Shown one piece after another: positions 11,685 to 21,274 of a stretch of DNA of 64,000 nt (its first letter is position 1; each line of letters opens with the position of its first letter). The notes under the pieces were generated by a model that saw only the letters and a list, made by a program, of their open reading frames with translations, made no database searches and was not told the origin of the DNA. The stretch covers positions 48,868,242 to 48,932,241 of the forward strand of contig NC_053037.3 in the NCBI RefSeq assembly GCF_002575655.3. The letters run 5' to 3'. Both the position numbers and the translations under genes were made by a program. This DNA is from Aegilops tauschii subsp. strangulata (lineage: Eukaryota > Streptophyta > Magnoliopsida > Poales > Poaceae).

Positions 11685-12057
11685 ATGGCATCGAGCTTGC
11701 GCAAACGGACAGTCGCAGCTTGCAAGAGTAGCATGCACAACGAGCAGGTACATCACATCCCTGATTATATCTAATTCAACTCTTCAAGCTCTGGCTTGTA
11801 TGTAGGGAATCTATGAGAAAATGAAACCAATTTCTACTTATTTTATAACTCCCCCAATCAATACTGAACTGACTGAATCTGATGTATCTAATCAAGTTTC
11901 CGGTGCAAACATACAAGCTCATGTTGTTCTTGAGCCTGAAGTGTCTAATGAACAGACTGCTAATGAAGGATTTGATGCAAACATTTTACATGCTCCTGGT
12001 GATGAACATATAGTGTCTAATGAGGGATCTAATGCAAGCATTTTGCAAGCTCATTGA
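11685..12057 (+). CDS. Hypothetical two-exon ORF, 104 codons, with internal repeat
   Basis: Exon 1 (11685-11747) encodes MASSLRKRTVAACKSS and ends at GAGCAG/GTACAT. Exon 2 (11806-12057) starts after TTGTATGTAG and keeps frame (GIYEKMKPISTYF...), ending TGA. Both borders are GT-AG and phase 0. The C-terminal half repeats a VSNE...NILHAP / VSNE...SILQAH unit. A short basic N-terminus followed by KPISTYF is loosely like the start of zinc-finger MYM/hAT-type plant proteins, but no zinc finger or transposase core is present. It may be a captured or truncated 5' gene end. I do not recognise a function. Confidence 0.3.
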
Positions 12058-12059
12058 AG

Positions 12060-12617
12060 GATTTAGTGTCTAATGATGATCTACTATGTTGAGAGAGACA
12101 GAGATTTGCAGGCATTGATGACAAGCAAATTATAGTGCATTTTCATAGCTTGAGGAAACGTCGAGGCCATCTACCAAAAAGTCCCCGTATCATGACAACA
12201 TAGCATAAATACTTTTCTAATCTGTTGTTTGAAACTATTGGCATACTTTGTGCAGGATAGATATATTGATATGCAGTTTGCGCACTGGTTATACGTGCAA
12301 TTACACTTCAATATTTTCAGCCAGAGAACGAATAATTGAAGCAGGTACAGACCATGTTTGTAGTCCTTGTACACTATGTTGCATTTTGTGTTTTTTGGTG
12401 CTTGCATCATTTAGTGTTTATAATCTGAACTACTTTGGAGCATTAGCTGGTTTTCAAAGTGCATGTAGCTTCACATTTCTCAAGTTATGTTGATTTCCGG
12501 AGTGCAAGTGCCTTCGTATTTTTTAAGTTAAATGTTCGCCCCTGGTAACTTGAATTCGTGGATGAGCCACTGCACACAAATCATACACGAATGCCAATAC
12601 GAATTAAATGAAATGCA
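12060..12617. other. AT-rich spacer
   Basis: No supported gene or element. It could include the 3' end of whatever transcript uses the small ORF just upstream. Confidence 0.3.
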
Positions 12618-12830
12618 GGGACTTACGCTAGCTCGTTGTACAGGCTCACTGCAGCTCTGCTTGTGCTTGGGATGTTCCATGGACAAGTCCATGTTACCAC
12701 TTGCTTGGATGTGCAGGCCTTGTGCTCCTTGCATCCCCCTCTGCATTTTTGACACGGCGAATGGTTGATCAAATAAGAGGAATGGACCTTGATGTTGTAC
12801 CGGAGGACAGATACTTACAAGGTTATACGG
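12618..12830 (-). pseudogene. Second copy of the CACTA basic exon
   Basis: Diverged copy of 10838-11030. Shared landmarks are GCGAATGGTTGATC versus TCGAATGGTTAATC, CTTACGCTAGCTCGTTGTAC versus CTTACGCTAGTTCTTTGTAC, and the encoded end KHKQSCSEPVQRAS versus KRKRSCSVPVQRTS, both before GTAAGT on the minus strand. With the GC-rich exon at 13149-13421 it may form the 5' half of a second CACTA-type gene. Confidence 0.45.
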
Positions 12831-13148
12831 GTGTGCAGGATGTGTACCAGATCCCGTAGCGCCGTCATGCTTCGCTAAAAAATGGATTTGCTTGTTTCAG
12901 ATGATATCTCCAGAAGAAATAAGAGTTAAAGTCAGAGTTGCATAGGCGTGTAAGCTAAGAGAGCAGTGAAAGGATATCCAAACATCATCAGAACAGTGCA
13001 CAAGGGAGTGATGTGTGGATACCTAGTTCGGGCCGGCGTTTGGGCATGCTCGCCTAGCTAGAGTGCGGGTCACTTCAGAGCCGTTGAGCGTGACGCGCTG
13101 GTGTTGGCTTGCCGCGCACGGATGCAGATCTTGAGTGGCAGCAGAGCG

Positions 13149-13421
13149 CTACGATGCGGTGGACGAGACCGTTGGTGAAGCCCCAACGGCCTCGGGGGGC
13201 GGAGGTGCGACGATGTGCTCGGTGAAGTAGCCCCGGTGAGCTGGGAGACGGCGTCGGTGAAGCGCACCTGATGCGATGGAACTCGGTGTCTGTGAGGCAC
13301 GTCGGTTGCGGCGGCCGACGTTGTCGGTGGACCACCCGGTGCGGTGGACGAGGGCGTAGATGAGGTAGCTCCGGTGCGGTGGTGAAGCGCGACCGTCGTC
13401 TTCATCGTCGTCGTCCGGCAC
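13149..13421 (-). CDS. Putative first exon, acidic start then Pro/Arg-rich (unrecognised)
   Basis: Opens MPDDDDEDDGRASPP and runs 90 codons to TAG. It is GC-rich, and alternative frames are also open, so coding status is weak. Its position upstream of the basic exon copy at 12618-12830 parallels the arrangement at 8.6-8.3 kb, where a GC-rich first exon precedes the TNP1-like gene. Either a truncated first exon of the second CACTA-type gene or leader sequence. Confidence 0.25.
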   Translation of the reverse strand: MPDDDDEDDGRASPPHRSYLIYALVHRTGWSTDNVGRRNRRASQTPSSIASGALHRRRLPAHRGYFTEHIVAPPPPEAVGASPTVSSTAS

Positions 13422-13669
13422 AGAGGTGGGGAACGGTGGGGAAAGAGACGAGACGAGGGGTGATTCGAGGGTTGGCGGCGAATTAGGGATTTGAGCAATC
13501 TGGGCGCGGAAGGGGACGGTGGAGAAGAGAGATTTTCCAGGGCTGGAATTGGGGCCGCCAGATATTTCAATCCGAAACGTGGAAGCGCGAACTTATATTG
13601 CCGTCGTCCTTTTTTTGGAGAGGAGGGGGGTGGGTGGCTGGGTGCTACGCGTCCGTTTGACACACGCGG

Positions 13670-13816
13670 CCACCCCGACAGGACTATGCTTCGGTGCCTT
13701 AAGGCACCTGCCTTTGTGTCCATGACATGTGGGCCCAACAGGTGGCTGGCCCACATGTCAGTGACCCAAAGGCAGTTGCCTTTAAGGCACCGAAGTAGCG
13801 TCCACCCCGACAGGAC
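13670..13816. repeat. Foldback element: 48-bp inverted arms between 15-bp direct repeats
   Basis: The arm at 13689-13736 (CTTCGGTGCCTTAAGGCACC... to ...GGGCCC) is nearly the reverse complement of 13748-13795 (GGCCCACATGTCAG... to ...GGCACCGAAG), with an 11-bp loop. CCACCCCGACAGGAC flanks it at 13670-13684 and 13802-13816. A MITE-like foldback with a long target duplication, or an inverted duplication, would both fit. A transcript would form a long hairpin. Confidence 0.8.
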
Positions 13817-13940
13817 CCTGCTTTGCCTGGTGCGCCTACATTTGAGAATGCAAACGAATCTTCTTTCATTTGCAAACGAATCTGTATGTATTACCATGCC
13901 CGTGTTTTCCTTGCAATAATTAGTCATTCGAAACGAGATA

Positions 13941-14044
13941 CTCCATCCGTTAACTTTTGTAAGTCGTTTCAGACAACTTAAAATGAACTGTTTTGCACAT
14001 TGTCTGAAATGTCTTCAAGGTCTTATAAAAGTGAACAGAGGGAG
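13941..14044. mobile_element. Stowaway-like MITE
   Basis: Starts CTCCATCCGTTAACTTTTGT and ends ...AGTGAACAGAGGGAG with imperfect inverted termini, flanked by TA at 13939-13940 and 14045-14046. The inner arms (TTTCAGACAA / TTGTCTGAAA) are also inverted. 104 bp, non-coding, class Tc1/Mariner-derived. Confidence 0.85.
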
Positions 14045-14109
14045 TACTATAAATTAATTAATGAGGAGTTATTTGAAAAAAAATCGAAACGGTACCCAAG
14101 CTAACGTGG

Positions 14110-14200
14110 ATTAGAGTGTGTGTCACATAATTAGTTATTTGAATTAGAGTGTGTGTCACGTAGTTAGTTATTTGAATTAGAGTGTGTGTCACGTAGCGAT
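14110..14200. repeat. 33-bp tandem repeat, about 2.7 copies
   Basis: Units start at 14110, 14143 and 14176 with ATTAGAGTGTGTGTCAC. The paralogous block at 18.4 kb has only one such unit, so the expansion is specific to this copy. Confidence 0.9.
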
Positions 14201-14496
14201 CTCCAATTCTAACATGGATTTGGCATTTCACTGTATCCACGCTACCTTTTTAATACAAATTCATATGTATATGATGAACACCATGGTAGTGAGAAAACTT
14301 TTGGATGGATTCAAACATATGACCTACAAAATAGCACAACAAACTGAGTCAATGTCAACTTTTCGAAACTTAGTATGGCACGAATTCGAAATAATTACCC
14401 GTATGCCTGGTCCTTGGTTCAAATCTTACAATGTACACCGAATTGAAACATCGATATTAAGTCTCGTACTATGAACATTCAAATGTTGTCTTTAGC

Positions 14497-14512
14497 CCCC
14501 CCCCCCCCCCCG
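14497..14512. repeat. Poly-C tract (about 16 C)
   Basis: Homopolymer between TTTAG and GCACAAACG; the exact length is prone to assembly error. Confidence 0.8.
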
Positions 14513-14689
14513 CACAAACGCTACATACATCCTATATCGGTCAATCTTCCTCTCCTAACCACCTTAGGAAGCTATCGGTTTCCAACACACGTTCATTCTT
14601 TCTCTCCATGTTTCGATATCTAAGTCTCTCAACTACACAACCCCTTTTTCCACTCTGTTACCAAATGTATTTACCTCACACACCCGCCA

Positions 14690-15480
14690 TTGCACCCCAT
14701 GCCGAGCTCTCTCTCTCCCCCCCCCCTCTCCCTCTCACCCTCTCGCGCTAAATACATGCATTCCCTATCTAGCCCCCCCAACCTCTCGTGCGCACGCACG
14801 CACGTTGTATATCTAGGTCACTCCCTCGAGACTGTCTCACTCTTTCTTCCGCACGGCGGGCCACACTCGCTCAATCTCGCTCTCTTTATCTGAGTCTCGT
14901 TTAACCTCGTTTTCTTTCACACACAAATGATATATCTCCCTGTTCGGGCCTCGATCGACACACTCTATACTCTCTCACGCAGATTGTCTATCTAGGTCAG
15001 TCCATCCAAGCCGCCGCCACTCTTTCGACCTCATGGTGGGCCATGCTCACTCAATGTCTCTCTCTCTCTCTCTCCGTATGTCTCGATTGACCTCACTCTT
15101 TCTCGGACAAAAATGATATATCACCATGTTTGAGCCCAATTCGACCTATTCACATTGTATACTCTCTCACGCACATCGTCTATCTAGGTCACTCTCTCCA
15201 ACCCGTCTCACTCTTTCGACCGCACGGCGACCCTATGTGATCAGTTGACCTTGCTTCCTCCCACGCACAAAATATATCTACACGTCTGTGACTGGATCAT
15301 CTCTCAAGCTCTATCTTACAGCCCTCACCCTTGCCAAAAAGCTCAATCGGACAATATCTCTCCAGAGCATATATATTTGTTCAATGAATGTCGGACCACA
15401 CTCACTTTGTCTCTCTATCTATATGTCTCTCGATTGACCTCACTTTCTCACACCGTATCTTCCATGCGTTGAAGCTACTA
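14690..15480. repeat. CT-rich degenerate tandem array, period 179-192 bp
   Basis: The phrase ATCTAGGTCA recurs at 14811, 14990 and 15182, each followed by CTCACTCTTTC-like and CGCACGGCG-like phrases and, later, a GATTGACCTCACTTTCTC-like phrase that recurs near 15435. About 3.5 diverged copies with embedded (CT)n. No coding potential. It replaces the different array present at the same place in the paralogous block (19090-20005). Confidence 0.7.
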
Positions 15481-15484
15481 CCTC

Positions 15485-16576
15485 TCCATCCCTCGCAAAG
15501 CCGGAGCTATTTACATTGCGAGGGGCACTCCAACCTTGGATTAATTTGTGTAGGCATTTATTCCGGTCGGTTTAGATTATATTTTCGTAGCATTCGGCCC
15601 ACAACTACTCCAAACACCGTTGCAACCCACGCAACTCCCCTAGTTGATTTCCCTCTGGCTCGGTCATCGCTCTCTCGCACGTCCTTTCTCGCCTTCAACG
15701 TCGCACCATGGTATTATTGAAAAAACTATGTTGTTCTCTTTAATTATTATAAATAAGCTACAAAACTACACACCGATAGTCCACTTGGAATAGAACGGAT
15801 TTCGACCCACAAATTAAAGTGCTACAAACTACACACCGAGGGGCCCACATGTCATGAAACAAATTTGGACCCATATACAAATTAAAAAATAAAGGACGAG
15901 GATCGAACATGCGACCGGGCCTTCAAGCCGCACGTCAATAGGCAACATACGTAGAATAGCAATGTTTGTTGTACCACCTTTGTTCACATAATGTTTTTAT
16001 ATTACCACAGCCTAATTAATTGATAACATGTAATATTATTTTTAGTACTATTCACCTTCACTTACTGGTGGGTTCCATGTGTGCTCTCTCTCTCTCCTCC
16101 CCTTCTGCGTTTAGACGCATGGGCAAACAGGAAGAACTCGCGGGCGATGTTGCCGTTGACCATATCTGGACGCGTTCACAAGTCACGGCACCAGTTTCAC
16201 GTACTAGCAGCACTAGTCAGTGTGTACGTGCAATGCACGTTAATTTGGAAGTATATTAAGTGCATGCGGATATTAACTACTAGGATATTATTTGTGTGTT
16301 GTCATGTGATTAGCACTATTTTTGGCATGAAATTAACTGCACGCTAAACGTGTTGAGTGCTCGACATTGAAGCAGTCTAGGTCGTTGGATGACAAGGAAT
16401 ACATGTGGCTTGATGACGTTTTATATTTAATTTGATACGGCTCTAGCAGAACATTCAATCGATCAAACCATACATTTCGTTCAGTCTGACTCCGACTTTC
16501 AATTATACGACGATCGATATAAAATAAACGGAAATGATTAACGTTCGGATTTTAAGCATGGCAATCCGAACGTTTT
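15485..16576. other. Right part of intergenic block copy 1
   Basis: Paralogous to 18950-19050 and 20100-20400, with matches such as TTTAGATTATATTTTCGTAG and CTTACTGGTGGGTTCCA. No gene supported. 16140-16576 is a spacer before the stop codon of the minus-strand ORF. Confidence 0.5.
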
Positions 16577-17227
16577 TCATGGCAAATTTAGATTACGCGG
16601 CGGCGGCGGTGGCGTCTCGCGGTGGGAAGTGGCTCCTCCTGTGCTCTGTGTGTCGTCGGGCCACTGACCGACGGTGACGGCGGCATCTTGCGCCGTTGTT
16701 GGCGTACTCCTGGACGTTGGCCTAGCTTCAAGGAAGGCCAAAATGTTCTGGACTTCGGAGTGAGTCAACTGGCGGGAGGAGGCGACTGGCGTTGGTGCAA
16801 GGAAGCGGTCGACGGCGGCCATCCATGCCGCTGAGGGGGGCACTGGCACCCGCGCAGGGACAGGCGCTGTCAACGGCGCGGCGGAGACATTCGTGTGCAC
16901 GGGCACCGGCACGGGCGCGCACGTCAGTGCACGCGCAGGCGCATGCGCTGGCAGGTGCACGGGCGCGTGAAAGTCGGCGGGGACCTCGTGGAACCCCGTG
17001 GGATCAAGCTCGGCGACAATGTGCGGCTCCCGGCCCATCAATGCCACGGGGATGGGTGCTGGCGCAGTCGGGGCGACGGGAGCCAGAACGGGAGCGAGGA
17101 CAGGCGCGGCATCTTCCCGCAAGGCCAGTTCAAGCTCGTCCCAAAGTGCCTTATGTTCTTGAGACTCCGGCTGGGTGTCTTCCTCAGGAAACTGGAACAC
17201 TAAGGGCAGACCATCATGATGCGGCAT
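16577..17227 (-). CDS. Hypothetical Pro/Ala-rich protein, 216 aa
   Basis: Single-exon frame starting MPHHDGLPLVFQFPEED and ending RNLNLP before TGA. The N-terminal 40 residues are acidic (EEDTQPESQEHKALWDELEL). Residues about 41-130 are low-complexity Ala/Pro/Val. A short structured-looking stretch, SRQLTHSEVQNILAFLEA, follows at about residues 148-165, and the tail is Pro-rich. Upstream on the minus strand is a pyrimidine-rich leader (17240-17330) that could be a 5' UTR. There is no recognised domain and no membrane segment or signal peptide. GC-rich frames are also open on the other strand, so this may not be a real gene. It sits between the two copies of a duplicated intergenic block. Confidence 0.4.
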   Translation of the reverse strand: MPHHDGLPLVFQFPEEDTQPESQEHKALWDELELALREDAAPVLAPVLAPVAPTAPAPIPVALMGREPHIVAELDPTGFHEVPADFHAPVHLPAHAPARALTCAPVPVPVHTNVSAAPLTAPVPARVPVPPSAAWMAAVDRFLAPTPVASSRQLTHSEVQNILAFLEARPTSRSTPTTAQDAAVTVGQWPDDTQSTGGATSHRETPPPPPRNLNLP

Positions 17228-17334
17228 GGCGTACGTTTAGGTCAGGCTAGTTGGAGGTAGACGATAGGAGAATCGGAGAGGAAGAGAGAGGATTGTAGCA
17301 ATACCGGGTAGTGCGGGGTTGATTTTAAACTGCG

Positions 17335-18130
17335 ACGCCGGCGACATTAAAAGTGGGAGCAGTTGGGACGACGGTGGGCGGCGGAGCCTGGTCAAAGGGC
17401 TCGCCTCCCGGTGAGCCTGCACAGCAGTCTGCTCGCACGCCTCCCTGACAGCCGGCGCAGCGGTCTGCTCGCACGCCTCCCATCGACTCACACGCTTGCT
17501 CGGACGGCACCTGCCGATGAGAAGCGGGGACTCGTGGCGGCACGTAAACGCTCACGGTTTCAATAGTGAAAGCGTTCGCCTTAACGTGACAGGTCTTTGT
17601 TCCAAAATACCTTGGCTCTTCATTTGTGCAACTTGTCATAAGCAGCTTGTCTCAAATCGAAGAAAAAACTTACAAAGTAATATTTGTGCCATATCACATG
17701 ACCATGCTTAGTTTCAAGAATTTATGCTCACTTTTGGATTTTCTGAAATTTAAGATCCAGGATTCAAAACAATATCATAACCTGCATCATGCAATAAATT
17801 TTCAAGCAGTACATCTATCCTGTTGTATTTCTTAAGAAAGGATTTGGTCAAACATTTTGCTTAGTTAGACTTCAGACAAGTTATATATGCAGAGTAAAAG
17901 GATAATCCCTCCGTACCAGTGCATTGCCTGATATATTAACTCAAGTACTAGGCACGAACAAACGGGCTCAATTCTGTGCTCATCCTGGTGTAGTAGTAGT
18001 AGTACTAGGCAATGCAGTTGACGGGTGACCTTGACGAGCGGCGACCGAGGGAATTGAACCATGCTCGGCACGGTAGGTAACGTTGTCTAGTTACTAAAGC
18101 ATCCCTCCATTGTTCATCGGTAGTCATTAT
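17335..18130. other. Spacer upstream of the Pro/Ala-rich ORF
   Basis: 17390-17500 contains a short repeat (CTGCTCGCACGCCTCCC twice, 62 bp apart at about 17427 and 17465). The rest is AT-rich with no gene or element end recognised. Confidence 0.35.
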
Positions 18131-18584
18131 GGACCAGGGACATGAGGGGAATTTCCTAGGGCTGGAATTCTGGCCGCCAGATATTTCGACTTGAAACGCT
18201 GAGGCTCGACTGGTTGGGGTTGCCTAATGTGCGTACCACGCACGCCACCGAAGGACACGAGCCCGGTTTTTTTTAGGATCAACACGAGCCAAGGTCTGGC
18301 TGGTACGCCGTTGGGTCCTACCATTCGAGAATATGAAAGGAACCTTTTAAATTGCCGAATGAATCTATGTATATTACAATACCCGTATTTTCCTTGCAAA
18401 TACTAATCTCAACGTGGTAATTGATTTATGACGAGTTGTTGAATTAGAGTGAGTTTGTGATATAGTGATCTCAACGTGGATTTCACATTTCATGGTATCC
18501 CTAGTAAGTTTTCCAATGCAAATTCAAATTTAAAAGATGAACAATATGGAGGTGAGAAAACTTTGTATGTATCAAGCATATGAC

Positions 18585-18620
18585 CACACACACACACAGA
18601 GACACACACGCACGAACACA
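18585..18620. repeat. CA-rich microsatellite
   Basis: Run of ACACACAC with GAGACACACACGCACG interruptions, about 35 bp. Confidence 0.8.
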
Positions 18621-18689
18621 ACAACAATCCAATAAGTATAGTGCATCTATTTTTCCAAACCATGCATGTATGACACGAATTCAAAAATA

Positions 18690-18849
18690 CTCCTTCTATT
18701 CCTAAATATTAGTGTTTTAGAGAGTTCAACAAGTGACTACATACGGAGCAAAATGAGTGAATCTAGACTCTAAAATATGTCTATATACATCCGTATGTGC
18801 CAGTCCATTTGAAGCCTCTAAAAAGACTAATATTTAGGAACGAAGGGAG
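18690..18849. mobile_element. Stowaway MITE (160 bp)
   Basis: Begins CTCCTTCTATTCCTAAATAT and ends ATATTTAGGAACGAAGGGAG, with TA on both sides (18688-18689 and 18850-18851). The terminal inverted repeats are about 25 bp with few mismatches. It is absent from the corresponding place of the paralogous block near 14.4 kb, so it inserted after that duplication. Confidence 0.88.
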
Positions 18850-19089
18850 TAAAATGTAAGACATCCATGGTCCTCAGTTCAATATTTAAAATGAACATGA
18901 AACTGAAACATGAATATTAAGTCTAGTACTACAGTACATGCAAATGTTGTGTTTAGGCGGAGCTATGATTGTCGGGGGTCAACCCCTCGACCTTAGATAA
19001 AATTGTGGAGCTCTGTTTAGAGTTGTTTAGATTATATTTGTCCCCACCCTCCCAACCACCGATTGGTTTTGCACCCCCCCACCCCTCCT

Positions 19090-20005
19090 CCCCGGGAGAA
19101 TATCATGTGCCCCCATACCTTAGATGCTATATGCCGATACGAGTTGCTTGGAGCTTGTATATCTGAGATATAGCAGCTCACATGATGTGTCTTAATATTT
19201 TTGCAGGAAACCTTGATGAGTTTGAGAATTGCACACAATTTGTACAAAAACTACTTAGATGCCCTTTGATCCCATATCCAACGACCTCGAATCTCGTATC
19301 ACCGTAGCATCTAAGATGAAGCAGGACATCATATTCTCCTGTATGTAAGAATATCATGTGCTACCACACCTTAGATGCTTTGGTGATACAAGCTCTCCGG
19401 AGGCGTTGGATTTGTGACCCAACACCTCCTCGGTGGTTCGAATGGTTTTTTGCAGAAAAGCCCCAAAAGAGTTCAGCCACTGCTTACAAGCACAAAGACT
19501 GCTCAGATGCCATTGGATCTCAGATCAAACAACCTCCAAGCTCGTATCACCGTAGCATCCAAGCTGCGATAGCACCTTATGTTTTCTCGCACGGGAGAGT
19601 ATGAGGTGCTCCCGCACCATAGATTCTATGGTGATACGAGTTCACTGAGATCTAACGGCCCACAGTAGGAGGTTTGAATGTTTTTGCAATATACGGCTGA
19701 TAGAGTTTGGGAAATGCGCAGAAAGTACAAGCACTACGCATGTGCCATCTGATCACTGATCATACGACCTAGATGCTCATATCACCGTAGCGGGTAATTA
19801 AGCTACGGGGAGTACCTAATATGAGCACCGGGGAGCCGTTGGATCGAAGATGCAGCGGCACACACGAGGCCTGAATGTTTTATTTGCAAAAAAAACCTTT
19901 GTAGAGTTTGGAAATTGCGCATAATTACAAAGACTACTCCCAAGCCATTGGATCTCACTTCCAACGGTGTAAAAACTCGTATCACCATAGTATCTAAGCT
20001 GCGGG
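19090..20005. repeat. Degenerate tandem array, four units of about 195-250 bp
   Basis: Each unit contains, in order, a GAGTATGAGGTGC/GAATATCATGTGC-like start, CCTTAGATGCTAT, GATACGAG, TTTTTGCA, GAGTTTG, AATTGCGCA, a GATGCCATTGGATCT-like core and CTCGTATCACCGTAGCATC. The core recurs near 19258, 19506, 19744 and 19938. All units are strongly diverged. Non-coding; function unknown. Confidence 0.65.
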
Positions 20006-20409
20006 GTGGATGTGATATTCTATGCCGCTGTCATTTTTGTTCATAAACTTGCAAAATACGTGTAACTCGTGCCGTTACTTGTCTAACCGCGCAAAGTGTT
20101 TGGTCAAAAAAAACCATCCTACATTGAAATATCGGAACAACACACGGGGGTCCCACTTGTCATTAATCAAATTTGGACCTAAAACTAACAAATCTGAAAG
20201 ACGAGATTCGAACTGGCAACCTGGACTACAAAGCATAAGTCGATAGCCTGAAAAAACGAACGGTTGTTGGCTTTGTCCCATAACTTGATTTTATACAGTA
20301 CTTGCGTTGAGTAGAGTAGAGGGAGTGCCTCGTCAACACGTGCATGACCGTTGTCTCACTTACTGGTGGGTCCCAGGTCTACGATCTCAATCTCTCTTCT
20401 CTCCATCGT

Positions 20410-20790
20410 CTAACCTTTGCACGGGCACACACGAAGAGCGGCGCTAGCTTGCCGTGGTGTTATTACAACTAAAAAAAGCTTGGAAAATAGAAGAATCGCC
20501 TAGAACAAGAGACGTTGTGGCTGGTCGAGACGGAGCTAACCACATCTATCCTCCGTGCCACGTTTGCATGATGAAGCTGTGTGGCTAGTGGGGTGTTTTC
20601 GACCGACTAGCTGGGTCCCGAGGTCGAACGATAGGTACTACGTCTGATACAGTATATTTTTACACGCACATTTTTCCTCCGTGCCGAGACGTGGCACACC
20701 CTACCGCGCGGTTTCGGGGTCCTCCCGGGTGGTGCACGCATATATTCTTCCTGACGTGGGACGCCCTACTGCGCTTTTTCTGGGTCCTCC
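20410..20790. other. Upstream region of the coiled-coil gene
   Basis: No gene. It contains two diverged copies of a phrase around GACGTGG-CACACCCTAC / GACGTGGGACGCCCTACTGC (about 20688 and 20753) that resembles the far-upstream region of the B3-like genes. Confidence 0.35.
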
Positions 20791-20791
20791 T

Positions 20792-20848
20792 CGGTCGTAG
20801 CGCCGAAGCAAGTAAATGAGTCGTCAAATCACGAAAGACCACCTTTCC
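20792..20848 (+). promoter_or_regulatory. Shared upstream module, copy A (coiled-coil gene)
   Basis: CGGTCGTAGCGCCGAAGCAA followed by GTCGTCAAATCACGAAAG and ACCTTTCC matches the modules upstream of the B3-like genes (24520, 33849, 37327). Here it lies about 430 bp before the ATG, further than in the B3-like genes. Most likely an inherited proximal promoter or leader. The invariant part is GTCAAATCAC. Confidence 0.5.
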
Positions 20849-21274
20849 CGCCGAGTACATCAGTGAAGCACGGTGGCTAGCTAGTTGGGCTAGTTCGACC
20901 GATTAGCTAGGCCGCCGCCACATTTGTTTTTTCACCCCTTTTTTATCTACTTGCCGGCAGGTAAATTTGAATATCCACCGCGGCGTTGCTCTGGTGTTTG
21001 GGTGCGTCAGGATTTTTAATTTTTTGATTGACAGGAGCAGGCGCGGCAGGATTTTTAATTTTTTTGATTGACGGGAGCAGGCGCGGCAGCAATTATTCAC
21101 GATGACTCTGCCTGTAAAAAGCCACTGCTCCCTGATGTGAGAAGTCGTCGACTGGCGTTTTACCGTGGTGAAAACCAAAAGATTCCCCGCTCCCTCCGCC
21201 TTCCCGTAGATTGCATTGCCTTTCAGCCGTTTCGCCCCCTTTGCTTCCTCTCCCCATTGCTTCTACCTGGTGCC

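Larger units (their letters stand above)
18150..20400. repeat. Intergenic block copy 2, paralogous to 13500-16100
   Basis: Collinear matches: the GGCCGCCAGATATTTC region (18175 versus 13553), ATTTTCCTTGCAA (18390 versus 13903), GTGAGAAAACTT (18554 versus 14290), TTTAGATTATATTT (19026 versus 15567) and CTTACTGGTGGG (20358 versus 16060). Divergence is high and the middle part is a different tandem array in each copy, so the duplication is old. No genes lie inside. Confidence 0.7.

Noticed and set aside
16622..17250. Plus-strand ORFs opposite the Pro/Ala-rich minus-strand ORF
   Set aside because: GC-rich shadow frames; the minus-strand frame has the better start, leader and acidic N-terminus, though even that one is uncertain.
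21068..21274. N-terminal extension of the coiled-coil protein from the ATG at 21068
   Set aside because: The extra 69 codons are low in coding character and span leader-like sequence; the ATG at 21275 has a good context (GTGCCATGGCG) and starts the heptad region.
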